From: Dyella jiangningensis
Lineage (GTDB): Bacteria > Pseudomonadota > Gammaproteobacteria > Xanthomonadales > Rhodanobacteraceae
Direction: 5' to 3'
DNA length: 64,000 bases
Assembly: GCF_003264855.1 (NCBI RefSeq)
Contig: NZ_NFZS01000002.1
Span: 1 to 64,000, forward strand
Position 1 is the first letter of the stretch. The number at the start of each line of letters is the position of its first letter. Position numbers and translations under genes: made by a program. The notes under the pieces are model-generated. The model was not told where the DNA came from and searched no databases. It saw only the letters and a list, made by a program, of their open reading frames with translations. Shown piece after piece: positions 51,859 through 61,074 of the stretch.

Positions 51859-54031
51859 CCCGGTCGAAAGCATCGACGTGCACGATGCCGCGCCGCAGCC
51901 GGCGCGACGTCCGTCGCGCGTGCGCGAAGGCCTGCCTTTTCCGCTCGGCGCCACCTGGGACGGCCTCGGCGTCAACTTCGCATTGTTCTCCGCCCACGCG
52001 ACGCGCGTGGAGCTTTGCCTGTTCGACGACGAAGGGCGCGAGACCGAGCGGATCACGCTGCCGGAACACACCGACGAGGTCTGGCATGGCTATCTGCCCG
52101 ATGCGCGACCCGGGCAGATCTACGGCTATCGCGTGCACGGCCCGTATGAACCCCAGGCCGGCCACCGCTTCAACCCGAACAAGCTGCTGCTCGATCCGTA
52201 CGCGAAGCAGATCGTCGGACAGCTGCGCTGGCACGATGCGCTGTTCGGCTACGTCATCGGCCATGCCGACGGCGACCTGAGCTTCGACAAGCGCGACAGC
52301 GCGCCCTACGTGCCCAAGGCCCGCGTGATCGACCCGGCCTTCACCTGGGGCAACACGCGGCGACCGCAGATCCCCTGGGACCACACCGTCGTCTACGAGA
52401 CCCACGTGCGCGGCTACACCATGCGCCATCCGCGCGTTCCGCCGGAGCTGCGCGGCACCTTCGCCGGGCTCGCCGTGCAGGAGGTCATCGACTACATCAA
52501 GGGTCTGGGCGTCACCGCGGTGGAGCTGATGCCGATCCACGCCTTCGTCGATGACAAGTACCTGCTCGACAACGGCCTGCGCAACTACTGGGGCTACAAC
52601 ACGTTGGGCTTCTTCGCGCCGCAGCCACGCTACATGGCGACCCACACGGTGGCCGAGTTCAAGGAAATGGTCGCCCACTTCCACGACGCCGGCCTCGAAG
52701 TGCTGCTGGACGTGGTCTACAACCACACCGCCGAGGGCAACGAGAACGGACCGACCCTGTCGCTGCGCGGCATCGACAACCACAGCTACTACCGGCTCGC
52801 CGACGATCCGCGCCACTACATCAACGACACCGGCACCGGCAACACGCTCAACCTCAGCCATCCTCGCGTGCTTCAGCTCGTCACCGATTCGCTGCGCTAC
52901 TGGGCCAACGACATGCACGTCGACGGCTTCCGCTTCGATCTCGCCACCATCCTCGGGCGCGAATGGCATGGTTTCGACCAGGGCGGCGGCTTCCTCGACG
53001 TGTGCGGCCAGGACCCCACGCTGGCGCGTCTCAAGCTGATCGCCGAACCCTGGGATCTCGGCCCGGGCGGTTACCAGGCCGGTGGATTCCCGCCCGGCTG
53101 GGCCGAATGGAACGATCGCTTCCGCGACACGGCGCGCTCGTTCTGGCGCGGCGACGAAGGCCGGTTGGCGGAACTGACCACCCGGCTCACGGGTTCGGCC
53201 GATCTCTTCGACCGGCGCGGTCGCCGCCCGTTCGCCTCGGTGAACTTCATCACCTCGCACGACGGCTTCACGCTCGAAGACCTCGTGAGCTACGACGAGA
53301 AGCACAACGAGGCGAACGGCGAAAACAACAACGACGGCGCGGACCACAACCTCAGCTGGAACCATGGGCACGAAGGTCCCACCGACGACCCGGCGATCCT
53401 CGCGCTGCGCGCACGCCAGAAGCGCAACCTGCTCGCCACGCTGCTGCTGTCGCAAGGCACGCCCATGCTGCTGGCGGGCGACGAGTTCTCGCACACGCAG
53501 GACGGCAACAACAATGCGTACTGCCAGGACAACGAACTGACCTGGTTCGACTGGCTGGCTGCCGAGCACAGTCGCGGGCTTTCGGCCTACGTGCGGCACC
53601 TGCTGCGCATTCGCCGGCATTACCCGTTGCTGCGACGCAAGCACTTCCTCACCGGCAAGATCGCCGAAGGCCTGGACGTGCGCGATGTCACCTGGCTCAC
53701 GCCGGACGGGTCGATGATGGAACAGCCCGATTGGGAAGACCCGTCGCGCAGTACCGTCGGCATGCTGCTGGACGGCCGCACGGCCGAGAGCACCAACCGG
53801 CGTGCCGGCGGCGAGTACAGCCTGCTGTTGCTGGTGCATGCGGGCGCCGAACCGATCGCCTTCCAGTTGCCTGCGTCACCCGGTGCGGGCGACTGGCAGC
53901 TGCTCGTCACCAGCGATCCGGATCTTCCGCATGGCGTCTATCACGACGGCGACGAACCGTTCACCCTGCAGCCGCGGACGTTCTGCCTGCTGCGTGCACG
54001 CGTGGGCCGCCGCCATCGCGAGTACACGTGA
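51827..54031 (+). CDS. glgX: Glycogen debranching enzyme
   Basis: A 734-residue GH13 isoamylase-type enzyme that cuts alpha-1,6 branches of glycogen. It has an N-terminal CBM48-like domain ('GATWDGLGVNFALFSAHATR'), and a barrel with 'VVYETHVRGYTMRHP', 'LLDVVYNHTAEGNE', 'VDGFRFDLATILGRE' (nucleophile Asp), 'KLIAEPWDLGPGGYQ' (acid Glu) and 'NFITSHDGFTLEDLVSYDEK' (third Asp). The ATG at 51827 has a GAGG upstream; the in-frame ATG at 51842 is an alternative. It overlaps the DUF2934 gene and ends the operon. Confidence 0.94.
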   Translation: MASRRMNQKPSPVESIDVHDAAPQPARRPSRVREGLPFPLGATWDGLGVNFALFSAHATRVELCLFDDEGRETERITLPEHTDEVWHGYLPDARPGQIYGYRVHGPYEPQAGHRFNPNKLLLDPYAKQIVGQLRWHDALFGYVIGHADGDLSFDKRDSAPYVPKARVIDPAFTWGNTRRPQIPWDHTVVYETHVRGYTMRHPRVPPELRGTFAGLAVQEVIDYIKGLGVTAVELMPIHAFVDDKYLLDNGLRNYWGYNTLGFFAPQPRYMATHTVAEFKEMVAHFHDAGLEVLLDVVYNHTAEGNENGPTLSLRGIDNHSYYRLADDPRHYINDTGTGNTLNLSHPRVLQLVTDSLRYWANDMHVDGFRFDLATILGREWHGFDQGGGFLDVCGQDPTLARLKLIAEPWDLGPGGYQAGGFPPGWAEWNDRFRDTARSFWRGDEGRLAELTTRLTGSADLFDRRGRRPFASVNFITSHDGFTLEDLVSYDEKHNEANGENNNDGADHNLSWNHGHEGPTDDPAILALRARQKRNLLATLLLSQGTPMLLAGDEFSHTQDGNNNAYCQDNELTWFDWLAAEHSRGLSAYVRHLLRIRRHYPLLRRKHFLTGKIAEGLDVRDVTWLTPDGSMMEQPDWEDPSRSTVGMLLDGRTAESTNRRAGGEYSLLLLVHAGAEPIAFQLPASPGAGDWQLLVTSDPDLPHGVYHDGDEPFTLQPRTFCLLRARVGRRHREYT

Positions 54032-54061
54032 ACAGCGAAACTAACGAGTAGCGCGATGCGC

Positions 54062-54517
54062 TCAGCTGGTGCGCTCCATGCTGTGCTTGAGATCGCGCAT
54101 CTGGTCGTGCCCCTGCAGTACCAACTGGTAGGCCTCCTGCACGACCATGCGCGTGGCCGGCGTGAGGTCGTCGTCCTTGAGCAGGGTTTCGTACTTCGAC
54201 TTGATGTGGTCCTCGCCGCGCTCCACTTCCTTCACCACCGCCTCGTCGCCCTTGCTCAGCGCCGCGCGCAGGTCGACGAACACGCGATGCACGGTGGCGG
54301 CCAGGGTGCCTTCGTCGGACGGCGTGCCGCCGAGCACCCGCACCTGCTCCTGCATGCGCGCCGCAATGCGTTGCCGCTCTTCCGCGCGACGGCCGAAGAG
54401 ATCCTTGAGCTCCGCCCGCTGCGCTTCCTTGGCGGCCTCGGCGTAGCCCAGCATGCTGTCGATCGTCACTTCGATGAGGTGGTTCAGCACGCGGATATCG
54501 TGTTCGTTGCTGCTCAT
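54062..54517 (-). CDS. PA2169 family four-helix-bundle protein (DUF2383), copy 2
   Basis: A 151-residue protein beginning 'MSSNEHDIRVLNHLIEVTID'. It matches the protein at 21139-21591 along its whole length: 'GRRAEERQRIAARMQEQVRV', 'EGTLAATVHRVFVDLRAALS', 'EVERGEDHIKSKYE' and 'GHDQMRDLKHSME' all have counterparts there. It is a ferritin-like helical bundle of unknown role. The ATG at 54517 follows AGGAAA. It meets glgX tail to tail with 30 bases between. Confidence 0.88.
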   Translation of the reverse strand: MSSNEHDIRVLNHLIEVTIDSMLGYAEAAKEAQRAELKDLFGRRAEERQRIAARMQEQVRVLGGTPSDEGTLAATVHRVFVDLRAALSKGDEAVVKEVERGEDHIKSKYETLLKDDDLTPATRMVVQEAYQLVLQGHDQMRDLKHSMERTS

Positions 54518-54766
54518 GGGATGTTTCCTCGCGACTATGCGTGAAAACCTTCGCCGAGGCCGGAGTATCGTCGAGTGAATTCGGCATGGCGGCCCGGTCA
54601 AGAGCCATCGACGCGAGGCGCCGACGTAAACGGTTCGTTGCGGCCACCTGCACGCGACGTCATCGTCCGCGATGCAAACGTGGCCGCGTGCGTCGATTGA
54701 CGCGCCCCATGCGCGGCCGCCCTTCAGGCCGGCCGCGCCGGCTTTCAAGCGACGGAGGTGCGGCCC

Positions 54767-54967
54767 ATGCCTCACACCAACATCATCTGCAAGCACGAGG
54801 TCTGCCTGTGCGAAGTGTCGGACCCGGGCGCCTTCTGCAGCGGCTATTGCAAGGAGGCCTGGGAAGACAACGTCACCGAGCCCGTCTGCAGGTGCGGCCA
54901 CCCCAACTGCCGCCAGGCCGCCGAGGAAATCGGCGAAGACAGCGGCGAGGACCCGGCGCGAACCTGA
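54767..54967 (+). CDS. Metallothionein-like cysteine-rich small protein, copy 1
   Basis: A 66-residue protein with nine Cys and two His spread as 'CKHEVCLCEV', 'FCSGYCKEAW' and 'VCRCGHPNCRQ', and an acidic tail. The pattern resembles bacterial SmtA/BmtA-like metallothioneins that bind several zinc or cadmium ions in one cluster. Regulation and metal are not visible. A strong ACGGAGG precedes the ATG at 54767. A related protein lies at 59152-59343. It runs into the erythromycin esterase gene tail to tail. Confidence 0.82.
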   Translation: MPHTNIICKHEVCLCEVSDPGAFCSGYCKEAWEDNVTEPVCRCGHPNCRQAAEEIGEDSGEDPART

Positions 54968-54973
54968 GCGCGC

Positions 54974-56290
54974 TCACACCGTAGGCCAGTCGTCGGCGGG
55001 CTGCAGCGCGCTGGTGCGGTCGAGCCAGACCCAGGCATCGAACTGGCCGGCGAGTTCCGCACGCATGTAATGCGAAAGCCGCTCGGTCTGCGGCAGGTAG
55101 ATCACGCCAATGAATCGCTCCAGGCGCGACTGGTGCAGCTCGCCGCGCAGGTCGTCGTCATCCCTCAGGTCCAGCAGGAAGCGTTCGATGCCCGCGCCAT
55201 GCATGCAGTGTTCGTGGCTGTCGGGCAAGGCCGGTCGAACGTCCATCACCTGCATGGGCTGGTCCCAGGCATCCGCCGCGGCGACCTGCCCCGCATACGT
55301 GCCCATGCCAATGGATACACAGCGCAATCCATAGCGTTGACGACACAGCTGGCCGATGTTCAGCTCGCCGCGATGATGGGCCATGTCCGTCGCCCTGGCA
55401 TCGCCGACATGCGAGTTGTGCGCCCACACCACCACTTTCCGGGTTGCGCCGTGGCTGCGGCGGATGCGATCCAGGGTATCGGCCATATGCATGTCGCGCA
55501 GGTTCCAGCTCTCCTGCGATCCGAGGTAGGCCGCGCGGTAGTACTCCTCGGCAGCAGCGACGACGCGTGCGTTCTCGGCCGCATCGAAGAAATCCGCATC
55601 GAGCTCCGCCGCGTGGGAGAGCTCGCGTTCGAGCAGATCGCGGCACTGCGCGACCACCGCCTGCGCGCAGCCCTCGTAGTCGCCATGCAGCACCGCGCCA
55701 CCGTAGCGGATCGGATGGGCGATCCAGGGCGACAGGCAACCGTAGCGCGAGCGCGCGAGTGCCGCGGCATCGGGATCGAGCCGGTCGAGGTAGGCCAGCA
55801 CCGCCGCCATCGAGGTATCCAGGCTGTAGATGTCCAGGCCGTACAGGCCTGCGCGCTGGTCCCGCGGTCGACCCGCATTGTGTTCGCGCAGCCAGCGCAC
55901 GAACGCCGCCATCTCGCGGTTGCGCCACATCCAGGCGGGAAAGCGCTGGAACGGCGGCCGTGCGGCATCCAGCGGCGTATCGCCCTGCACGTAGCGATTG
56001 ACGGTGGAGGCATCGGGCCAATCGGCCTCGATGGCCACCGCCCGGAAGCCGTGCTGCGTGACGAGGCGTTGCGTGATGGCGGCCCGGGCACGGTAGAACT
56101 CCGACGTGCCGTGCGTGCCATCGCCGATGAGCACGACGTCGACATCCGCATAGGCATCGAAGGCGTCGGCAAATCCGGCGTCGGCGATGTCCGGCAGCGG
56201 CTGCGCATGTTCCGCGATGAGCCCGGCGAGGGCCGCATCCGCCGTCGCGCCGCGCGATGGACCCCTGGCATGACCGGCCGTGCGCATCAT
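54974..56290 (-). CDS. Erythromycin esterase family protein
   Basis: A 438-residue protein of the erythromycin-esterase/DUF-type family related to EreA and succinoglycan biosynthesis proteins. Key family segments are 'VLIGDGTHGTSEFYRARA' (His and Glu of the active site), 'AVAIEADWPDA', 'MWRNREMAAFVRWLREHNAG', 'GLDIYSLDTSM', 'VVVWAHNSHVGDARAT' and 'GVIYLPQTERLSHYM'. EreA-type members open macrolide lactones, but most chromosomal members have unknown substrates. The start 56290 is eight bases after the stop of the TPP-enzyme gene, so the two are cotranscribed. Confidence 0.9.
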   Translation of the reverse strand: MMRTAGHARGPSRGATADAALAGLIAEHAQPLPDIADAGFADAFDAYADVDVVLIGDGTHGTSEFYRARAAITQRLVTQHGFRAVAIEADWPDASTVNRYVQGDTPLDAARPPFQRFPAWMWRNREMAAFVRWLREHNAGRPRDQRAGLYGLDIYSLDTSMAAVLAYLDRLDPDAAALARSRYGCLSPWIAHPIRYGGAVLHGDYEGCAQAVVAQCRDLLERELSHAAELDADFFDAAENARVVAAAEEYYRAAYLGSQESWNLRDMHMADTLDRIRRSHGATRKVVVWAHNSHVGDARATDMAHHRGELNIGQLCRQRYGLRCVSIGMGTYAGQVAAADAWDQPMQVMDVRPALPDSHEHCMHGAGIERFLLDLRDDDDLRGELHQSRLERFIGVIYLPQTERLSHYMRAELAGQFDAWVWLDRTSALQPADDWPTV

Positions 56291-56297
56291 GGCGAGC

Positions 56298-58064
56298 TCA
56301 CGCGAACATCTCGCGCAGCGTCTGGCGGATCACGTCGGGCGCATCGGGGTCGCCCTTGCTCAGTGCGGCGACGTAGCGCTTCATCTGCTCGAAGGTGACA
56401 TGCGGTGGCAGGGGCGGCACGTCGGGATCGGCGACGAACTCGATCAGCGTAGGCACGTTCGTCTCGAAGGCTTCGCGCCAGGCGCCCGCGATGTCCTCCG
56501 GGCGTTCCACCCTGATGCCACGGAAGCCGAGCAGCTGCGCGTAACGCGAGTACGGGAAATCCTCCACGTCCTGCGCGGGAGAAAACTTGGGATCGCCGCC
56601 CAGCGTGCGTTGCTCCCACGTCACCAGGTTCAGGTCGCGGTTGACCAGCACCATCACCACGAAGCCGGGGCGCTTCCACTGCTTCCAGTACTGCTTCACG
56701 GTAACCAGCTCGGCATTGCCGTTCATCTGCATGGCGCCATCGCCCACCATCACCAGCACCGGGCGATGCGGATGGGCCATCTTGGCCGCGATGCCATAAG
56801 GTACGCCGCCGCCCATCGAGGCCAGCTTGCCCGAGAGCGAAGCCATCATGCCTTCGCGCAGCTTGACGTGCCGTGCGTACCAGTTGGTGTGCGAGCCGCA
56901 GTCGCCGCACAGGATCACGTCGTCCGGCAGCTGGGTGGATAGCTCCCAGAAGATGCGCTGCGGATTGATCGGCCTGGCCGGCTCCATCGCCGCCGCTTCG
57001 AGCGAGCGCCACCACTTGCGCACGTTCAGCTCGATGCGTTCGCGCCAGTCCGCATTGCCCTTTCCGTTCAGCAGCGGCAGCAGTCGTCGCAGTACCTCGG
57101 CGCTGTCGCCGATCAGGTTCACCTCGGTGGGATAGCGCATGGAAACGTTGCGCGGATCGATATCGATCTGCACGGCGCGCGCCTGCCCTTCCGGCGGCAG
57201 GAATTCGACGTAGGGCATGGTGGTGCCGATCATCAGCAGCGTGTCGCAGTCGTCCATCAACTGCCAGCTCGGCCGCGTACCGAGGATGCCGATGGAACCG
57301 GTGACATAGGGAAGATCGTCCGGCAGCGCCGCCTTTCCCAGCAAGGCCTTGGCCACGCCCGCGTCCAGGCGCTCGGCGACGGCCTGCACCTCGTGGCCCG
57401 CATGCAGCGCGCCGGCGCCGACCAGGATCGCCACGCGCTCGCCCTGGTTCAACACGTCGGCGGCGCGCTGGATGTCCTGGTCGGTGGGCACGGGACGCGC
57501 GATGGCAGGGCCGACACCCGAAAGCACATCGCCATGTTGACGCGGCGGGCACGGCATCGCCGGCAGCTCCTGCACGTCATTGGGCAGGATCACGCAGCAC
57601 ACCGTGCGCTCCGCGATCGCGATGCGTATGGCGCGATCCACCACGTGTCGCGCCTGCGCGGGCGTATTGACCGTTTCCACGTAGCGGGACACGTCCTTGA
57701 ACAGCGAGTGCAGGTCCACCTCCTGCTGGTAGTCGCTGCCCAGCGCCGAGCGCGGCTGCTGGCCGACGATGGCGAGCACGGGCATGTGATCCATGCGCGC
57801 GTCGTACAGGCCGTTCAACAGGTGGATCGCACCCGGGCCCGACGTCGCCAGGCAGACGCCGAGGTTCCCGGTGAACTTGGCGTGGCCGCACGCCATGAAC
57901 GCGGCCATCTCTTCATGGCGCACGCGCACGTACTCGAACCTGTCCGCGGCGCGCCCCATCGCGCCCATCAGCCCGTTGATGCCATCGCCCGGATAGCCGA
58001 ACACGCGATCGACCTTCCAGGCAGTCAGGCGTTCGAGTACGAAATCGGCAACCGTGTATTTCAT
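56298..58064 (-). CDS. Thiamine-diphosphate-dependent enzyme, pyruvate oxidase/acetolactate synthase-like
   Basis: A 588-residue three-domain TPP enzyme close to PoxB-type pyruvate oxidases. The N-terminal domain has the activating Glu in 'YVRVRHEEMAAFMACGHAKF'. The middle FAD-like domain has 'VAILVGAGALHAG'. The C-terminal domain has the TPP motif 'VMVGDGAMQMNGNAEL' with 'LVNRDLNLVTWEQ'. The reaction is probably oxidation or decarboxylation of pyruvate or a related 2-oxo acid; flavin use cannot be shown. AAGGA precedes the ATG at 58064. It is cotranscribed with the esterase gene. Confidence 0.9.
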   Translation of the reverse strand: MKYTVADFVLERLTAWKVDRVFGYPGDGINGLMGAMGRAADRFEYVRVRHEEMAAFMACGHAKFTGNLGVCLATSGPGAIHLLNGLYDARMDHMPVLAIVGQQPRSALGSDYQQEVDLHSLFKDVSRYVETVNTPAQARHVVDRAIRIAIAERTVCCVILPNDVQELPAMPCPPRQHGDVLSGVGPAIARPVPTDQDIQRAADVLNQGERVAILVGAGALHAGHEVQAVAERLDAGVAKALLGKAALPDDLPYVTGSIGILGTRPSWQLMDDCDTLLMIGTTMPYVEFLPPEGQARAVQIDIDPRNVSMRYPTEVNLIGDSAEVLRRLLPLLNGKGNADWRERIELNVRKWWRSLEAAAMEPARPINPQRIFWELSTQLPDDVILCGDCGSHTNWYARHVKLREGMMASLSGKLASMGGGVPYGIAAKMAHPHRPVLVMVGDGAMQMNGNAELVTVKQYWKQWKRPGFVVMVLVNRDLNLVTWEQRTLGGDPKFSPAQDVEDFPYSRYAQLLGFRGIRVERPEDIAGAWREAFETNVPTLIEFVADPDVPPLPPHVTFEQMKRYVAALSKGDPDAPDVIRQTLREMFA

Positions 58065-58313
58065 GGCGAGAGTCCTTCATGGCAGACATCCACGGATAGC
58101 GACATCGCCGTTAGCAGAGGATCAATCGAGCGGCCAGGAAGCGTCAGCATGTTCCGCGGGGAAACTTTGCCGGCACGAATTCCCCTTTCGCGCGAACTGA
58201 CGCGCGATGCGCGCGATCGGTGCCTGGCACAGCGCTTGCTGCATTTGCATCGCGTGCCTTCGCCTTCGCCGGCAAGGTCGCATCTCACGGTTTGCCGACG
58301 AAGAGGAATTGCC

Positions 58314-59132
58314 ATGAACCGAGACCACCGGCCACGCGACTATCGGGACACCTATGGAAGCGATCAGGAATACGAAGCACGGCGCAACCGCGAAGAGTCC
58401 ACCTGGCCGCGCCGCCAGGGCAGCGGACAGCTGACCGAAGACGTCTACGCCGGCGCCCGCAACGACCAGGGCTTCGGCAGCTTCGGACGTCCATTCGGCG
58501 AGCTCTACGAGCGCGACGATCCGTCGTCGTCGTGGAGCTACCAACGGGACAACCGCTGGCACAGCGAAGAACCGCGCGGACGCGCTCGCCAGATGCAGGG
58601 CGGCCGCCGGCAACAGCCATGGGGCACGCGGCACACCAGCTACTACGACGACGAACTCTCGAATGCGCCCTTCGACGAAGAAGACACCAGCGGCTACGCG
58701 CAGGGTTATGCAGGATTCGGCCAGCCACCGCGCAGGCCGTGGCCCAGTCCGGGCGGCTATGGCCCGTGGGCGAGCCAGGGCGCGCGGCCGCGCTCGCGTT
58801 ACCAGGAGCAAGGCGAGCACCGCGGCAAGGGGCCGATGGGCTATCGCCGATCCGACGAACGCATCCGCGATGACGTGTGCGAAGCGCTGACGCTCGACCC
58901 ATGGCTGGATGCCACGCACATCCAGGTCAACGTCGACGGCGGCGTGGTGACCCTGCAGGGCACCGTGTCGGACCGGCACATGAAATATCGCGCCGAAGAA
59001 TGCGCCGACCAGGCCAGCGGCGTGCAGGATGTCGAGAACCGCATCCGTGTCGCCGGCGCCGGCACCACCAGCGAAAGCCTCGTGAACCCCTCACCGACCC
59101 GATCCAGCGACGACCCGTTGCTGTCGCGCTGA
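58314..59132 (+). CDS. BON-domain protein with disordered, Arg/Gly-rich N-terminal part
   Basis: A 272-residue hydrophilic protein without a signal peptide. Residues 1-175 are low-complexity, rich in Arg, Gly, Tyr, Pro and Asp ('RDHRPRDYRDTYGSDQEYEA', 'QPPRRPWPSPGGYGPW'). Residues about 178-250 form one BON domain ('RIRDDVCEALTLDPWLDATH', 'VNVDGGVVTLQGTVSDR', 'ADQASGVQDVENRIRV'). This matches the SWFGD/BON-type proteins seen in stress islands. AGAGGAA precedes the ATG. The frame is open long before 58314 but that part has no support. The metallothionein-like gene follows 19 bases later. Confidence 0.85.
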   Translation: MNRDHRPRDYRDTYGSDQEYEARRNREESTWPRRQGSGQLTEDVYAGARNDQGFGSFGRPFGELYERDDPSSSWSYQRDNRWHSEEPRGRARQMQGGRRQQPWGTRHTSYYDDELSNAPFDEEDTSGYAQGYAGFGQPPRRPWPSPGGYGPWASQGARPRSRYQEQGEHRGKGPMGYRRSDERIRDDVCEALTLDPWLDATHIQVNVDGGVVTLQGTVSDRHMKYRAEECADQASGVQDVENRIRVAGAGTTSESLVNPSPTRSSDDPLLSR

Positions 59133-59151
59133 GCAGCAAAGGAGACATGCC

Positions 59152-59343
59152 ATGCCCGAAGCAAGCTACCACTGCGGCCACCCCGGCTGTCGATGCATGA
59201 TCGACAAGAACCAGGGCGAATTCTGCAGCGACTATTGCCGCCAGGCGGCGAAACTGCCGACGACGGAGGCCCAGTGCGGCTGCGGCCATCCAGCCTGCCA
59301 GACGCAGGTGCATGCCGCACCGGAACAACAATCCGACGGTTGA
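59152..59343 (+). CDS. Metallothionein-like cysteine-rich small protein, copy 2
   Basis: A 63-residue protein with eight Cys and several His: 'YHCGHPGCRCMIDKNQGEFC', 'SDYCRQAA' and 'CGCGHPACQTQ'. The order of CGH-type and CxxxC pairs is like the protein at 54767 but with the CGHP unit repeated at both ends. It is probably a zinc or cadmium store. AAAGGAGA precedes the ATG at 59152. It is likely cotranscribed with the BON-domain gene upstream. Confidence 0.82.
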   Translation: MPEASYHCGHPGCRCMIDKNQGEFCSDYCRQAAKLPTTEAQCGCGHPACQTQVHAAPEQQSDG

Positions 59344-59352
59344 CGCGCGTGC

Positions 59353-59559
59353 CTACTCCTTGTGTTCCGCGCCTTCCACCGACGCGCGCAATGCGGACGA
59401 GATGGCCGCATCGCCGTTGACCAGGTCTTTCCACGCCAGGGCGATGCCCTGGCGATGACCACGCAAGGTCAGCTTCAGTCCATCGGGATCGATGAGCAGC
59501 GTGTATCGCTGCTCACCGACGGTGAGTTCGCGTCGCAACGGTTTATCGAGTGGGGTCAT
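59353..59559 (-). CDS. Small conserved-looking hypothetical protein
   Basis: A 68-residue protein starting at ATG 59559 behind an excellent GGGAGGAAC site. It begins 'MTPLDKPLRRELTVGEQRYT' and continues 'LLIDPDGLKLTLRGHRQGIA', then a helical tail. The strand pattern suggests a small beta-rich domain of the kind seen in short DUF proteins next to mntH. No family is named with certainty. It lies 44 bases after mntH on the same strand. Because of the frameshift in mntH, the two frames appear fused; they are separate genes. Confidence 0.7.
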   Translation of the reverse strand: MTPLDKPLRRELTVGEQRYTLLIDPDGLKLTLRGHRQGIALAWKDLVNGDAAISSALRASVEGAEHKE

Positions 59560-59603
59560 GAAGTTCCTCCCGGCAGGCGGCGGGCCTTCGTCGTCGAAGT
59601 CGC

Positions 59604-60831
59604 CTAGGTGCGCAGTACGAGCCAGATGTTCAGCCCGATCACCAGCATCGCGGCAAGGGCAGCCAGCGCTACCACCGCGTGTGGCACCGCATAGTTCCCC
59701 ATGATTCGTGTCTGGCCGATGAACCAGACGATCGCGACCATGGGAAATGGCAGGGTCAAGCTGAGGATGACCTGACTGGCGATCAACGCCTGCGTGATGT
59801 CGACGCCGCACGCCACCACGACCACGCTGGGCAGCACCGTCACCCATCGTCGCACCCAGATCGGCACGCGAAAGCGGACGAAACCCTGCATGATCATCTG
59901 GCCCGCCCATGGTGCCGACCAGCGAACTCGACACACCCGAGGCGACCAGCGACACCAGGAACCAACCTGCCGCCGCACCGCCCAGCAGAGGCACCAGCGT
60001 GCGATAGGCCTGCTCCAATCCGACGGACGTCGCGTGCGCATGGTGGAACGTGCCCGCCGCCGTCGCGGTCATCGCGAGGTTCACCAGCCCCGCGATGCCG
60101 AGTGCGGCCAGCACTTCCCAGCATGAATAGCGCAGCAGACGCGCTCGATCGACCTTCGGAAGCCAGCCGAGCCGGAAGCCCGACAAGCCCGCATGCAGGT
60201 ACAGTGCATGGGGCATCACCGTCGCACCGACGATGCCGGCGGCGAGCAGCAGTGCATGGCCATCGGGAAACCGCGGCGACACCAGCCCCTTTCCCATCGC
60301 CTGCCAGTCGGGTCGCGAGAACACGAGCTGCATCACGTAGGCGAGGCAGACGATGCCGATCATCGCCGCGATGATCCACTCCGTGCGACGGAACCCGTGG
60401 CGATCCCAGTACAGCAGTCCAAACACCAGCGCCACGGTGACGCCCATGGCCGGCAACATCGGGATGTGCAGCAGCAGCGCGATGCCGAGCGAACCGCCGA
60501 GGAATTCGGCTACGTCGGTGGCCATCGCCGAGACTTCACCGGCCAGCCACATGACGACAACGACCGGCGCCGGCCAGTGCTCACGACATATTTCCGCCAG
60601 GCCCTTGCTCGTGGCGATACCCAGCCGCGCCGCCAGCGACTGGAACAGCAGCGCCACCAGGTTCGCCGACAGCACCACCCACAACAGCCCGTAGCCATAG
60701 CGCGCGCCGGCTTCGAGATTGGTGGCGTAGTTGCCGGGATCGATATAGGCGACCGAAGCCATCACCGCCGGCCCGACGAAGGGTGCGAACGCAGCCACGC
60801 CGCGGCGCGACCCACGCATCGATTCGCGCAT
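59604..60831 (-). pseudogene. mntH: Manganese transporter MntH (canonical NRAMP), frameshifted
   Basis: An otherwise complete NRAMP gene of about 409 codons. The helix-1 motif 'YIDPGNYATNLEAGA' and helix-6 motif 'GATVMPHALYLHAGLS' are those of functional Mn(II)/Fe(II) importers. Near residue 309 the frame breaks: the first part reads '...SSSLVGTMGGPDD', while the continuation 'GQMIMQGFVRFRVPIW' to the stop at 59604 lies in another frame. Deleting one C among 59906-59908 restores 'GTMAGQMIMQGF'. Either a true one-base insertion or a sequencing error is possible. ATG 60831 is taken as start; a TTG at 60864 is in frame. Confidence 0.85.
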
Positions 60832-60904
60832 GCCATGGATCGTTCGCTGGCTTCGGATATCCAAGACGCGCTGCCCCGCTCTCGCTCATCGCGAGGGCGA
60901 GTGT

Positions 60905-60947
60905 GGCGTCAGCGGGAGTCTTCGCGATGGAAAGCCCGGCTGACGCC
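60905..60947. promoter_or_regulatory. Inverted repeat upstream of the second DUF892 gene
   Basis: GGCGTCAGC (60905-60913) and GCTGACGCC (60939-60947) are perfect reverse complements; flanking GGG and CCC can lengthen the stem. It lies between the divergent mntH and DUF892 genes. A shared 13-base piece, TGTGGCGTCAGCG, occurs at 60902-60914 and at 20073-20085. Confidence 0.35.
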
Positions 60948-61074
60948 CGTATTCACGACACGCCATCCGGGCTCATCGACGCAAGCACCATGCGTGAATG
61001 CCACGGCATCCACCACGCCGCGGGCAGGATGAACCGCACGGCCGACATCGCGCCGAAGCATGCAGGAGCACACT

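Noticed and set aside
45467-53839. Very long minus-strand frames (745, 801 and 745 codons) opposite treZ, treY and glgX
   Set aside because: High GC at third positions of the real genes keeps the opposite strand open; the translations are Arg/Gly/Ala/His-rich without motifs.
59353-60864. 503-residue fusion of NRAMP with a small C-terminal domain
   Set aside because: The middle part is out-of-frame translation caused by the extra C near 59906; the true NRAMP end and the separate start at 59559 are both visible.
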